A DNA stretch of 64,000 nucleotides from Delphinapterus leucas. Its lineage: Eukaryota; Chordata; Mammalia; Artiodactyla; Monodontidae. The notes under the pieces were generated by a model that had not been told where the DNA came from, did no database searches, and saw nothing but the letters and a program-made list of their open reading frames with translations. The stretch lies in assembly GCF_002288925.2 (NCBI RefSeq), contig NW_022098031.1, forward strand, positions 5,699,371 to 5,763,370. Reading direction: 5' to 3'. A program made the position numbers and the translations under genes. Shown piece after piece: positions 12,401 to 23,690 of this stretch; the stretch's first letter is position 1, and the number at the start of each line of letters is the position of its first letter.

Positions 12401-13262
12401 GCCGATAGGTTTTGGGTTGTTGTGTTTTCATTGTCATTTGTTTCTACATATTTTTTGATTTCCTCTTTGACTTCCTTAGTGATCTCTTGGTTATTATGTA
12501 GTGTAGTGTTTAGCCTCCATGTGTTTGTACTTTTTACAGATTTCTTCCTGTAATTGATATCTAGTCTCATAGTGTTGTGGTTTGAAAAGATACTTGATAT
12601 GATTTCAATTTTCTTAAATTTACCAAGGCTTGACTTGTGACTCAAGATATGATCTATCCTGGAGAATGTTCCATGAGCACTTGAGGAGAAAGTGTATTTT
12701 GTTATTTTTGGATGGAATGTCCCATAAATATCAATTAACTCCATCTTGTTTGATGTATCATTTAAAACTTGTGTTTCCTTATTGTTTTTCATTTTTAATG
12801 ATCTGTCCATTGTGAAAATTAGGTGTTAAAGTCCCCTACTATGAGTGTTTTACTGTCAATTTCCCCTTTTATGGCTCTTAGCATTTGCCTTATGTATTGA
12901 GGTGCTCCTATGTTGGGTGCATAAATATTTACAATTGTTATATCTTCTTTTTGGATTGATCCCTTCATCATTATGTAGTGTCCTTCTTTGTCTCTTGTAA
13001 TAGTCTTTATTTCAAAGTCTATTTTGTCTGATACGAGAATTCCTACTCCAGCTTTCTTTTGATTTCCATTTACATGGAATATCTTTTTCCATCCCCTCAC
13101 TTTCAGTCTGTATGTGTTCCTAGGACTGAAGTGGGTCTCTTGTAGATAGCATATATATGGGTCTTGTTTTTGTATACATTCAGCCAGTCTATGTCTTTCG
13201 GTTGAAGCATTTAATCCATTTACATTTAAGGTGATTATCGATATGTGTGTTACTATTACCAT
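9430..13262 (-). pseudogene. L1 ORF2 pseudogene (endonuclease-reverse transcriptase)
   Basis: ORF2p nicks the target DNA and copies L1 RNA into it. The frame starts at 13262 with a 147-codon endonuclease piece ('NVNGLNA', 'QETHF', 'GDFNT'). The rest of the endonuclease lies at 12340-12810, where the usual SDH catalytic motif reads SNH (Asn codon 12580-12582). Reverse transcriptase motifs follow at 11400-12212 ('NKSPGPDGF', 'LIPKPEKD', 'NYRPIS') and at 10450-11163, where FADD is at 11152-11163 on the minus strand with a stop and a small insertion just before it. The C-terminal region continues through 10222-10422 and 9656-9874. At least five breaks separate the open pieces. The exact stop codon is uncertain by some tens of bases. 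Confidence 0.9.
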
Positions 13263-13345
13263 TTTCTTTATTGTTTTGGGTTTGTTATTGTAGGTCTTTC
13301 CCTTCTCTTGTGTTTCCTGCCTAGAGAAGTTCCTTAAGCATTTTT

Positions 13346-14214
13346 TTATAAAGCTGGTTTGGTGATGCTGAATTGTTTTAGCTTTTGCTTGTCTGTAAAG
13401 GTTTTAATTTCTCCGTCAAATCTGAATGCCATCTTTGCTGATTAGAGTAATTTTTATTGTAGATTCTTCCCTTTCATCACTTTAAATATGTCCTGCCACT
13501 CCCTTCTGGCTTGCAGGGTTTCTGCTGAAAGATCAGCTGTTAACCTTATGGGGATTCCCTTGTATGTTATTTGTTGCTTTTTCCTAGCTTCTTTTAATAT
13601 TTTTTTCTTTGTATTTAATTTTGATAGTTTGAGTAATATGTGTCTTGGCATGTTTCTCCTTGGATTTATCCTGTATGGGACTCTCTGTGCTTCCTGGACT
13701 TCACTGACTGTTTCCTTTCCCATATTAGGGAAGTTTTCAACTATAACCTCTTCAAATATTTTCTCAGACCCTTTCTCTTCTCTTCTCCTTCTGGGACCCC
13801 TATAATTTGAATGTTGTTGCATTTAGTGTTGTCCCAGAGGTCTCTGAGACTGTCCTTAATTCTTTTCATTCTTTTTTCTTTATTCTACTCTGTGGTAGTT
13901 ATTTCCACTATTTTATCTTCCAAGTCACTTATCCGTTCTTCTGCCTCAGTTATTCTGCTATTGATTGCTTCTAGAGAACTTTTAATTTCATTTATTGTGT
14001 TGTTCATCATTGTTTGTTTGCTCTTTAGTTCTTCTAGGTCCTTGTTAAACATTTCTTGTATTTTCTCTATTCTACTTACAAGATTTTGTATTATCTTTAT
14101 TATCAGTACTGTGAAATCCTTTTCAGGTAGACTGCCTATTTCCTCTTTATTTGTTTGGTCTGTTGGGTTTTTGCCTTGCTCTGTCATCTGCTGTGTGTTT
14201 CTTTGTCTTCTCAT
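13346..14214 (-). pseudogene. L1 ORF1 pseudogene (RNA-binding protein)
   Basis: ORF1p is the trimeric RNA-binding chaperone of the L1 particle. I set the start at the Met of 'MRRQRNTQQM' (codon 14212-14214), because the residues before it in the same open frame come from 5'UTR sequence. A heptad-rich coiled coil follows ('MNNTINEIKSSLEAINSRI', 'EERISDLEDKIVEI'). The frame stops at about 13885. The RNA-recognition and C-terminal regions resume at 13454-13822 ('PRHILLKLSK', 'YKGIPIRLTADLSAETLQA'), and further stops lie before the likely original end near 13346. A spacer of about 80 bases separates it from ORF2. Confidence 0.87.
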
Positions 14215-14858
14215 TTTGCTTAATTTACCATGTTTGGGGTCTGCTTTTTGCAGGCTGCCGGTTTGTTGTTCCCGTTGTTTTCGGTGTCTGCTCCAACCGG
14301 CTAAGCTTGGTTCAGTGGGTTGTTTTGGCTTCCAGGTGGAGGGGACTAGTGCCTGTGTTCTAGTGGATGAGGCTGGATCTTGTCTTTCTGGTGGGCAGGA
14401 GCACATCCGGTGGTGTGGTTTGGGGTGTCTGTGACCTTTTTATGATTTTAGGCAGCCTCTCTGCTAATGGGTAGGGTTGTGTTCCTATCTTGTTAGTTGT
14501 TTTGGATTGGGTGTCCAGCACTGTTGCTTGCTTGTCATTGAGTGGAGCTGGGTCTTAGCATTGAGATGCAGATCTCTGGGCAAACTTTTGTCGTTTGATA
14601 TTACATTTTGCCTGGAGGTCTCTGTTGGACTAATGCCCTGAACTTGACTCTACCACCTCAGAGGCACAGGCTTGACACCCGAGCAGAGCACCAAGACCCT
14701 GTCAGCCACACAGCTCAGAAAAAAAGGGAGAAAAAATGAATAAATAAATAAAATTAAAAATAAAATAAAATAAAATTTTTAAAATAAAAAAAATTATTAA
14801 AAATAAAAAAAATAAAAGTAATAAAAAAACAAAAAAAGAAAGAAAGAACAAAAGAAGA

Positions 14859-14910
14859 GAGCAACCATACCAAAAAACAAATCCACCAATGATAAGAAGC
14901 GCTAAAAACT
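14859..14910. repeat. Direct repeat in L1 5'UTR, copy 1
   Basis: A 52-base unit that begins 'gagcaaccatac' and includes 'ccaccaatgataa'. It is nearly repeated at 15064-15112, 205 bases further on. Confidence 0.85.
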
Positions 14911-15063
14911 GTAGTAAAACAACAACAACAAATACGGACTCTCAGAATGCTAGGACAAATGGTAAAATCAAAGCTATACAAAGTCACACAAAGAAGCTGA
15001 CACATACACACTCACAAAAATAGAAAAAGGAAAAAAATATATATATCTATACATAAAAAAAAG

Positions 15064-15112
15064 GAGCAACCATATCAATAAACAAATCTACCAATGATAA
15101 ACTCTAAATACT
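15064..15112. repeat. Direct repeat in L1 5'UTR, copy 2
   Basis: A 49-base unit with 'gagcaaccatatcaataaac' and 'taccaatgataa'. It differs from copy 1 by a few substitutions and a 3-base indel. A-rich sequence precedes both copies. Confidence 0.85.
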
Positions 15113-16348
15113 AAACCAAGTTAAACATAAAACCAAAAGAAATTAGATGCAGAAAGCAAACCCCAAGTCTACAGCTGCTCCCAAAGTCTACCGCCTCAAT
15201 TTTGGGATGATTCGTTGTCTATTCAGGTATTCCACAGATGCAGGGTACATCAAGTTGATTGTGGAGATTTAATCCGCTGCTTCTGAGGCTGCTGGGAGAG
15301 ATCTCCCTTTCTCTTCTTTGTTTGCGCATCTCCTGGGGTTGGCCCTGCCTCTGCTTGTAGGTTGCCTGAGGGCCTCTGTTCCCACCCAGACGGGAGGGAG
15401 CAGCTGATTAGGAGGCTCTGGCTCATTCAGGCTGGGGGGAGGGAGGGGTACGGAATGCGGGGCGAGCCTGCGTTGGCAGAGGCCAGAATGACGTTGCAAC
15501 AGCCTGAGGTGCGCCATGTGTTCTCCTGGGGAAGTTGTCCCTGGATCATGGGACCCGGGCAGTGGTGGGCTGCACAGGCTCCCAGGAGGGGAGGTGTGGA
15601 GAGTGACCTGTGCTTGCACACAGGCTTCTTGGTGGTTGCAGCAGCAGCCTTAGCGTTTCATGCCCGTCTCTGGTGTCTGCGCTGATAGCTGTGACTTGCG
15701 CCCATCTCTGGAGCTTGTTTAGGCGGTGCTCTGAATCTCCTCTCCTTGCACACCCCGAAACAATGGTCTCTTGCTTCTTAGGGAGGTCCATACTTTTCCC
15801 TGGACTCCCTCCCAGCTAACTGTGGCGCACTAGCACCCTTCAGGCTGTGTTCACACAGCAAACCTCAGTCCTCTCCCTGGGATCTGAACTCTGAAGCCAG
15901 AGCCTCAGCTCCCAGCCCCCAGCCATCCAGACAAGCCTCTCAGGCTGGTGAGTGATGGTCGGCACTGATCCTCTGTATGGGAATCTCTCCACTTTGCCCT
16001 CTGCACCCCTGTTGCTGCATTCTCCTCCGTGGTTCCGAAGCTTCTCCCCACCATCCCTGTCTCCGCCAGTGAAGGGCCTTCCTAGTGTGTGGAAATTTTT
16101 CCTCCTTCACAGCTGCCTTCCAATAGTGCATGTCCCATCCTTATTCTTTTTTCTCTGTTTTTCCTTTTTTCTTTTGCCCTACCCAGGTAGTGGGGAGTTT
16201 CTTGCCTTTTGGGAAGTCTGAGGTCTTCTGCCAGTGTTCAGCAGGTGTTCTGTAGGATTTGTTCCTCATGTAGATGTATTTCTGATGTATTTGTGAGGAG
16301 GAAGGTGATCTCCACATCTTACTCCTCGGCCATCTGGAAGGTCTCCTG

Positions 16349-16360
16349 TAAGATAGCCCC
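16349..16360. repeat. Target-site duplication, right copy of full-length L1
   Basis: Exact repeat of 9054-9065, lying at the 5' end of the minus-strand L1. Confidence 0.9.
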
Positions 16361-16593
16361 TTTAACATGTACATTTTCCTGGAATGTTTTGCAATGGATT
16401 GACACTCCAAATTATTAAATTTTCAGCTTATGCAAAGCAGACACTGTCATACCACTATTACTGGGATGGAAATTAAGATGGTATAAAGACAATTTAAGAG
16501 GTAACCGTCATTGATGTCTATGCAAATTAAAGTACGTGTACTTTTTGAAATGACCAATGATGCAGCAGGGGACTGGTCGTATTTAAATAATTT

Positions 16594-17742
16594 TACATGC
16601 GGATATCCAGTTTTCTAACATCATTTGTTGAAGAGACTCTTATTTCCCTACTGTGTATTTTTCGTACAGTTGCCAAGGATCAGTTGACAGTGTAACCATG
16701 GGTTTATTGCTGGGTTCTCTATTCTGTTCCATTGGTGTAGACGTCTGTTTTTATGCCAGTACAATACTGTTGTAATTACTGTAGGTTTGTAATATATTTT
16801 GAAATCAGAAAATATGATTTCTCCAGCTTTGTTCTTTCTCAATATTGCTTAAGCTATTTCAGGCCTTTTGTGCTTCCACCTAAAGTTTAGGATTTTAAAA
16901 AAATTTTGTAAATAATACCATTAGGATTTTGATAGGGATTATATTGAATCTATAAAAAACTTTGGGTAGAGTGGACATTTTCACAATATTAAGTCTTCTA
17001 AACTATGAACACAGATGTCTTTTGACTTATCTGTGCCTTCTTTAATTTCTTGCATCAGTGTTTTGTAGTTTTCAATGTACAAGTTTTTCACCACCTTGGT
17101 TAAGTTTATTTTTCAGTATTTTATTCTTTTTGATACAATTGTACATGGGATTATTTCTTAACTTTTCTTTTTGGATAGTTCACTCTTCGTGTATAGAAAC
17201 ACAACTAATTTTTGTATATTGATTTTGTATGCTGCAACTTTACCAAATTTATTAGTTCTAATAGTTTTTTGGGGGAGTCTTTAGAGTTTTCTATATATAA
17301 GAACATGTCATCTGCAGACAGAGATAATTTTACTTCTTCCTTTCCAATTTGGATGCCTTTTATTTCTTTTTCTTGCCTAATTGCTCTGACTGAGGCTTCC
17401 AGTACTATGTTAAATAGAAATGGCAAGAGTGGGCATCCTTGCTTTGTTCCTGATCTTAGAGGAAAGGTTTCAGCTTTTCCAATTGATTATTATGTTAACT
17501 GTGGGGGTTTGGTCATATATGGTCTTTATCATGTTGAGGTAAGTTTTTTCTATTGCTAGCTTTTTAAGACTGTTTATCATCAAAGAGTTTGTATTTTGTC
17601 AGATTCTTTTACTGTATCTATTGAGATGATCATGTGATTTTTATCCTTCATTCTGTTAATATAGTATATCACATTAATTGATTTTCACATGTTGAGTCAT
17701 CCTTGCATCCCAGGGATATATCTCACAGTCATGATGTATGAT
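16594..17742 (-). mobile_element. Older L1, inverted 5' segment
   Basis: Minus-strand reading gives broken L1 ORF2 (for example '[20 protein letters not shown]' within 17205-17426, a relic of the FADD motif with F changed to S). The outer end at 16594 corresponds to the same ORF2 position where the neighbouring plus-strand segment begins. It is more diverged than the L1 at 9066-16348 and was probably inserted long before. Confidence 0.85.
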
Positions 17743-18716
17743 CCTCTTTTCAATAAATGGTGTTGGAAAAACTGGATAGCCACATGAAAAGGGATAAAAT
17801 TGAAACCTTATCTTATGCCGTACACAAAAATCAACTTAAAATTGATTAAATATTTAAATGTAAGACCAGAAACTGTAAAACTCCTAGAAGGAAATGTAGA
17901 AGAAAAGCATCCTGACATTGGTTTGGGTGATGATTTCTTGTGTGTAACATCAAAAGCACAAGCAACAAAAGCAAAAATAGAAAAGTGGGACTACATTGTA
18001 CTAAAAAGCTTCTCTACAGCAAAGAAAATAATTAACAGAGTTTAAAGGCAACCTGTAGAATGGGAGGAAATAATTTCAAACCCTATATCTGATTAATGGT
18101 TTAATATCCAAAATACATAAGGAACTACTACAATTCAACATTTTAAAAATCACATAATTAGATGAAAATAGGCAAAGGACTGAAATAGATATTTTCCAGA
18201 GAAAATACATAAATGACCAACAGGTGTTTGGTAAGATGCTCAACATTACTAATCATGAGGGAAATGCAAATTAAAAATAGTGAGATATCCCCTCACACCA
18301 ATTAGGATGTATAAAAAAAAAAACCCCGGGCTTCCCTGGTGGTGCAGTGGTTGAGAGTCCGCCTGCCGATGCAAGGGACACGGGTTCGTGCCCCGGTCCG
18401 GGAGGATCCCGCACGCTGCCGAGCGGCTGGGCCCGTGAGCCATGGTTGCTGAGCCTGCGCGTCTGGAGCCTGTGCTCCGCAACGGGAGAAGCCGTAGCAG
18501 TGAGAGGCCCGTGTATCGAAAAAAAAAAAAAAAAAAAAAACCCAAAGATAACAAGAATGCAGAGAAATTGGAATCTGTACACTGTTGGTAGGAATGTAAA
18601 TTGGTGCAGCCACTGTGGAAAGCAGTATGGAGGTTCCTTAAAAAATTAAAAATAGAACAACAACATGATTCATCAATTCCACTTTGGGGTATTTACCCAA
18701 ACGAATTGTTATCACT
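17743..18716 (+). mobile_element. Older L1, sense 3' ORF2 segment, split by a SINE
   Basis: The plus strand reads late ORF2 ('LMPYTKINLKLIKYLNVRPETVKLLEG' in 17800-18045), and continues after the SINE with 'ctgttggtaggaatgtaaattggtgcag' and 'gtatggaggttcctt'. It fades at about 18716 without a visible poly-A, so the 3' end is lost or too diverged. A CHR SINE at 18328-18540 interrupts it. Together with 16594-17742 it fits one L1 with 5' inversion. Confidence 0.85.
18328..18540 (+). mobile_element. Short CHR-type SINE
   Basis: The head is 'gggcttccctggtggtgcag', the B box 'gggttcgtgccc', and the end 'gtgagaggcccgtgtatcg' followed by a 22-base A run. It sits inside an A-run of the older L1. A-run plus 'ccc' occurs on both sides (18313-18327 and up to 18543), consistent with a target-site duplication. 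It must be younger than the L1 that it splits. Confidence 0.93.
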
Positions 18717-18720
18717 GTAA

Positions 18721-19549
18721 ATATCTCTTTGAGATCCTGACAAGTATAATCAGAACATTTCAGGTTTTAATAATTTTTTCTTTATTAGCACAATTCTCAG
18801 AGGCAGGTAATTCCAGTAGTTTTATGGTATTCATTGTCTTTATTGCCAAGTTTACTGTGTTTAGGGGTAGTGGTGGTGAGGATCATATTAAAATACATAA
18901 TTTGAATCATGGTCCATATGAAGCATCTATGATGTTCAATGACCAACTACTGCTATTCTCACAACTTTATATGAGACACAGATTAAAAAAAAACAAATGA
19001 ACAAACATGTTAAGATCATCTTGTCATAATAATCGAACTCAAGCTCTCAACATTTCAGTAAATTATTAATTTTGGTCTTCTCTTTTTCATATCTCCTCCC
19101 TCCCACCCATTTCTCAGTAGCATTTCTAACAAGGTGAATGGCAAAATACAGATAAGAAATCCCAGTTATTTTTTCAAATAAGATTTTTGATTAAAACAGT
19201 TAAGATGCAGATCTGTAAATTACATGTCATTTAATGTCTTTATCAGCTCTTCTCTATCATATCTGATAACTGAGAGTTGTCAATAAAAAGAGGACTAGAG
19301 TTCAGAGGTATAAAGTAGTTGGAATGATTACATGACTTATCAGAAAGACAATACCCCATGGAAATACACGGGGCTGGGATGAAAGAAAGATGACATTGGG
19401 GATTGAATATTACTGAGGTGGACATGAAAAATGAAATGAGAATGACTTGGAAAAGAAAAAGGAAAAGAAAATAATCTTTCCTTCCACCCAGAGAAACAAG
19501 GATTTCTTTGGAAAATTTGAGCCTTAGACGAGAACAGGCTAAACATGCA
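18721..19549. other. No gene recognised
   Basis: Unassigned AT-rich sequence. Several open frames of 60-111 codons carry no familiar domain. Confidence 0.4.
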
Positions 19550-19685
19550 TTAATTCATTTGTTATATACTTAGTTCCTGCTGTGTGCTAGACTACAGAAT
19601 GATAAGGGCTGAGGATGCAGTGATGAACAATACAGGCATGGACCTTCATGGAGCCTTGTAGTTTGAGAACAGATAGTGTTCACTC
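19550..19685 (-). mobile_element. L2 LINE 3' end fragment
   Basis: The motifs 'tcctgctgtgtgctagac', 'ggctgaggatgcagtgatgaac' and 'ggaccttcatggagcc' are in the order of the reversed L2 3' end. Confidence 0.65.
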
Positions 19686-20335
19686 TGTGTCCACACTAGA
19701 TCTCTGAAACAAATTCCCTCATCGTTCACTTTGTGGTGAGAGTATTTGCACCATACTTCAGGCCATAATCGTAATAGCAAAAAAGGACACTATTTTCTAT
19801 AATTAATAACATAGAGACTTCCTTGGGGAAAACCAAACTTATTTAGGTGTCACATCTGTAATATTTTGAAGGGGCTTTTGAAATTTGCTTACAATCATTC
19901 ATTTTATAAAAGAGATTTATTAAAAGGAATTTAAAGGAGGATTTCAGAAAAATCTGTAAAATATTATATTTTATTTATATATAAGCTATCGAATTGGTGA
20001 CCATGTGTATTTATATTTTGTCGAATGAATTCCTCAACCCTGTTTTAGCACAACAATAATGATAAACATTGGTAGAGGAGTTAATGTGGATAATTGCCCA
20101 CTTCAGCTGCTACTGCTGACAGATAAATCCCTAGTAAGGAAATGATTGCAGTCAAGAGCATAATCACCACACCCCAGGGACCTCCAAAGTCTTAATCAAA
20201 ACTGCTTTTGTTAAGTCATTTTTAACTATTACCTTTACTATTTGAAAGTAGTGATCATGATCTATTGAAGATATATTTTATTTTTAATCTTTGAGGCTTG
20301 TTACACCATCTGTGTGCCAGCTGCCCTTTCATTCT
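19686..20335. other. No gene recognised
   Basis: No recognised repeat or coding sequence. Confidence 0.4.
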
Positions 20336-20505
20336 TTTTCAAGTATTAGCTCCTTGATTCACACAAAATTCCCTCTGATGGGTGGTATTATTTTCCCCGC
20401 TTTGCAGAAGAGTAACCAGTGTGGTTAAGTAATCTGTCCAAAATAATGCAGCTAAATCGCAGATCTGGATTTGCACTAGGGTATTCTGACTCCTTAGCCT
20501 GTATC
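20336..20505 (-). mobile_element. MIR SINE
   Basis: The reversed MIR order is visible: 'ttattttccccgctttgcagaag', 'gtggttaagtaatctgtcc', 'gcagctaaatcgcagatctgg', and 'ttctgactccttagcc'. Confidence 0.7.
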
Positions 20506-21939
20506 CCCAAATGCTCTCTGCCTCCAATCCAAGTTAAATTGCATTCTTTGTTTATTTGTATATTTTTTATTGTTATTATGTTTTAAGAAAACCATTAATT
20601 TTGGACATTTTAATGACACAATTTTTGATAATCGGAGGGGTCATGCAATTAGTCTGCTTTAGTATTAGGGCAAATGAAATCATTAGCTACAATTTTCGAG
20701 CTACTCAGTGATAAAGTGTGTTCCTCCATACTGTGTTCCGCCTTCTAATTCTAAGGCTGTAGTAAATTTTACTATGCTTATAGGAAGTTTGTCTTCCCTT
20801 AAAAATATAAAGCACGGGTTGACGGTTAAAGATTTTGTGATGATAAAGACCACTGTTTCCTGCCAGTTCTTTGTGTCTCTGCCCTTGCTCATAACCCCAG
20901 AAGCCCTGTAGCTAAGTCATGGAGTTATGGGGAAATAATTGATACCATGGAATTCTAGAACCATATGCAAGTTGGTGTTAGTAGATATAAAAACTTAAAA
21001 CTTTCCAGAACAAGCAGATCTGCAAAAAGGAAATAGTTACATTTACAAGGAAAACCCTCATCTCTGAGAAAGAGGGAGACTCCTCTCTCCACTGAAATGA
21101 GTCAAATACAATCTAGATTTATTTCCTTAATTCTAAGATTAGGTAAATCTGTGATATTTGGCTTCATTGCAAGGCACTAGCATCTACTGATTTATAAATG
21201 ACCTGGAAATATTTATGCATAAGTGAGCACTCGGAGGTGAAGGACATAAATCAGCAAAGGGTTATGTCCCAAGAGCCAAAGGAAGAGAACGTTTCAAGCA
21301 GGGATAGTCAATAACACACAAACTTCTTTAGGGATAAAGAAGAGACTTAAAGTTGTTTCATACAAGTTTGTTGTGAATTTTTTATTTCTAATACTTTTAT
21401 TTTTAATATTTTTCTTTCATTAAAAAACTTTTTCTGCAACATTAATAGGTTTTATAATTGGTGCAAATGTAAAAATTCCTACTTAAGGGAAATTGTCTAA
21501 CATGATTATACTTTAATTTGAATGTTTGCTTATGAGAATAAGCAGGGGTATTATGACTGCTAGTAGCGCTTAGTCTCTACAAAGACTTTGGGGTTGTGTG
21601 GGGAAATAATTTGTGATTATTGCCAATTCCCCTGGGAGGCTGAGTTTGGATTTTGTCAGTTTTGAGCAATAAGTTCTAGAGTAACCATCTAGGAATGCCT
21701 CCTAAGGAGCAGGAGAGCTCACCATGAGCCAGGGGAGAGTGAGCAGGAAAGAACTAATAACACCTAATATGGTTTTACTGTAGAGCACTTTGTGCACATG
21801 CTGGAAGGAATGTATTGTGCTGCAACATGTTCTAAAGAGCTCAGCATGGACACTATTATGAACACGCACCATAATGTATGTGTCATGCCCTAGTACATTT
21901 GTATAGCTGTTTTCTCTGATATGCTGTCCCTTCTCCACC
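20506..21939. other. No gene recognised
   Basis: AT-rich. Open frames up to 78 codons on either strand have no known motif. No repeat family was identified by eye. Confidence 0.4.
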
Positions 21940-22185
21940 TTTTATGTGTCAAAAATTAACTTAATTGCCTCCACTGGGAAGCTTTTTCTGATCTCATAGA
22001 CTGGATTAGGAATCTTTATTTTCCCACAGTAGCCTGTGCATGATAAAATCAGACCCATTGGTTTCCAAAATAGATTATGAACTTTTCTAAGACAGGCATT
22101 ATATTCTTCTTCATTTTATTCTAGTCTACTTCCTGACACGTATTATGCACCTTAGTAACCGTTGTTTAACTGAACTAACCTCCTA
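21940..22185 (+). mobile_element. L2 LINE 3' end
   Basis: The order 'gggaagctttttctgatctc', 'gattatgaacttttctaaga', 'caggcattatattcttcttc' and 'tcctgacacgtattatgcacc' follows the L2 3' end in sense. Confidence 0.55.
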
Positions 22186-22194
22186 AAGTTGTGT

Positions 22195-22745
22195 TAAGAG
22201 AATATCACTGTTGTAGGCATCTTCTGAAATCCTCCCCAGTGACTCCTGCCTTCTCAGACCCATACCCTTGTGTGGGCTGGACCAAGTGACTTGCCTCTAC
22301 AAAATAGCATATGGCAAAATAAGTAGGATGTCACTTCTGATATTAGTTTTAAAAGGACCTTGAATTCTATATTGCTCTTACTTTCTCTCTTGCCTTCTTG
22401 TTTGCAAGTTCTGATGAAATAAACTCTGAGCTGCCCTATTGCCCTATGGAAAGGGCCACATGGAGAGGTATTAAGGGTGGTTTCTGGTCACCAGACAGTA
22501 AGGAACTGAGACCCGCAGTCTGCTTGCCCATGAGAATATGAATCCTGTCAAAAACGTGAAAATAATCTTGGAAAAGTATCCACCCCCACTCACACCTTAA
22601 GATGACTGCAGCACAGGCTGACATCTTCATTACAGCCTTGTGAAAAACCCAAAGCCAGAGGACCTATGGAGAAAAAATTCTGTCATTTTAAACCATTAAG
22701 TTTTGGAGTATCTGTTATTTAGAAATGTATAAATTACACAGTCAT
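22195..22745 (+). mobile_element. MLT1-type LTR (ERVL-MaLR)
   Basis: The sequence has the MLT1-class order: 'gtgtgggctggaccaagtga', 'cttgcctctacaaaatagca', 'gatgtcacttctga', then 'agatgactgcagcacaggct', 'gacatcttcattacagcc', and near the end 'taaaccattaagttttggag'. These are old solo LTRs of a mammalian endogenous retrovirus-like group. No internal region is attached. Confidence 0.7.
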
Positions 22746-23690
22746 AAAGCCAAAAGCCTAAGATAGACCCCCAAATTACTTATGTGAGTAGATAGGAGAT
22801 ATCAATCACCTTAACATGTTATAGGCAAGACCTGGAAAGTGAAACTTTCCAGAGAGGAGACACCACAGGCATCCAGATACAAAAGTCAGCTATTGCAAAA
22901 GAGGGCCCATGATCCTGTAGAAACAAAATGTATCCTAGCATTTGCATTTTATGTTCTTGAAAATTGGTCAGAGGATGTGCCACAAGTGTAAAAATCAATG
23001 ATTTCTTACCAGATATGATCAATATTTTGAATATTTTTTTCAATAATATGTTAAGTGAGGTACAGAGTCTGAGCTTTTCTTCTGAGGTTATATGATAAAA
23101 GAGTTGAAATTTAACATACTTCTGTATGATTGTCAACTAGGTCCTTTCCACTGAACTATGCCATCCAATCCCACATCAATTACCAGTCCTCCAAGAGAGA
23201 AAAGAGTAATATATGCTTATAGCCTGAATTTATCTATAAATGATTCAACTAGAATTCCCCGAAGCTAACGAGATTCTACTCATTCTAGAACTGAGCAAGG
23301 AAAAACACTGAACAATAAGACTTGATTGTAGAGATGGAAACAAGATTACATGCAGAGGAAATTGCTCTGTGAGTTATGATATAGCAGGAGAGCAACTTTG
23401 AGTTTCAGCTGATGGCCTTTTGTATCATACTTCCTTGATACAGTGTAGAGAAATAAGAGGAACAAAGCTCAAAATAGAACAAATAGACCACTTAAAGATA
23501 GGGAACACAAAACGGGGCATGGAAAATGATGGTGACACATTATTGAACACTTTCCATGAAAAACATACCGAAAACAGCAAATATTCAATGGTCTACGTTA
23601 TATTTGCTGAAGCAGGACATATACTCAAAAGCATAAATGATGATACAAGGTTAATATTATGATAAAAATAACATTGGCATAAAACTTACT
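22746..23690. other. No gene recognised
   Basis: A 105-codon minus-strand frame (22819-23136) and an 80-codon plus frame (23420-23662) were read. Neither shows a familiar motif. Confidence 0.4.

Larger units (their letters stand above)
9066..16348 (-). mobile_element. Full-length L1 LINE, about 7.28 kb
   Basis: The minus-strand element starts near 16348 with a 5'UTR ('gatggccgaggagtaagatg' type start), then has ORF1, a short spacer, ORF2 and a 3'UTR that ends in poly-A (poly-T at 9067-9076 on the plus strand). Matching 12-bp duplications flank it. Full length is unusual, since most L1 copies are 5'-truncated. Both reading frames are broken by stops and shifts, so it is inactive. The family is the modern cetartiodactyl L1 type, and the 5'UTR start matches that group as I remember it. 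It inserted into unassigned sequence whose flanks (to 9053 and from 16361) join cleanly once the element and one duplication copy are removed. Confidence 0.93.
14215..16348 (-). promoter_or_regulatory. L1 5'UTR / internal promoter region
   Basis: About 2.1 kb lies upstream of ORF1 in this L1, and in this class of element it carries the internal RNA polymerase II promoter. The 5' half (about 15250-16348) is GC-richer. The ORF1-proximal part holds a strongly A-rich plus-strand block (about 14717-15145), which is T-rich in the element's sense. No promoter element was mapped, so activity is inferred only from position. Open frames seen across the GC-rich part on both strands have no known motif. 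Confidence 0.7.

Noticed and set aside
13811..14434. 207-codon plus-strand frame with hydrophobic stretches
   Set aside because: It is antisense to L1 ORF1 and its 5'UTR. The T-rich strand of an A-rich coiled-coil gene gives Leu/Phe/Ser-rich frames by chance.
15269..15819. Several overlapping frames of 64-116 codons in a GC-rich block
   Set aside because: They lie in the L1 5'UTR, where few stops occur because of base composition. No domain is visible and both strands are open at once.
18249..18649. Frames of about 100 codons with 'GPLTA', 'GPSRS' and '[12 protein letters not shown]' type text
   Set aside because: The same translated text recurs at 26151, 32907 and 38380. It comes from CHR SINE copies read in either direction.
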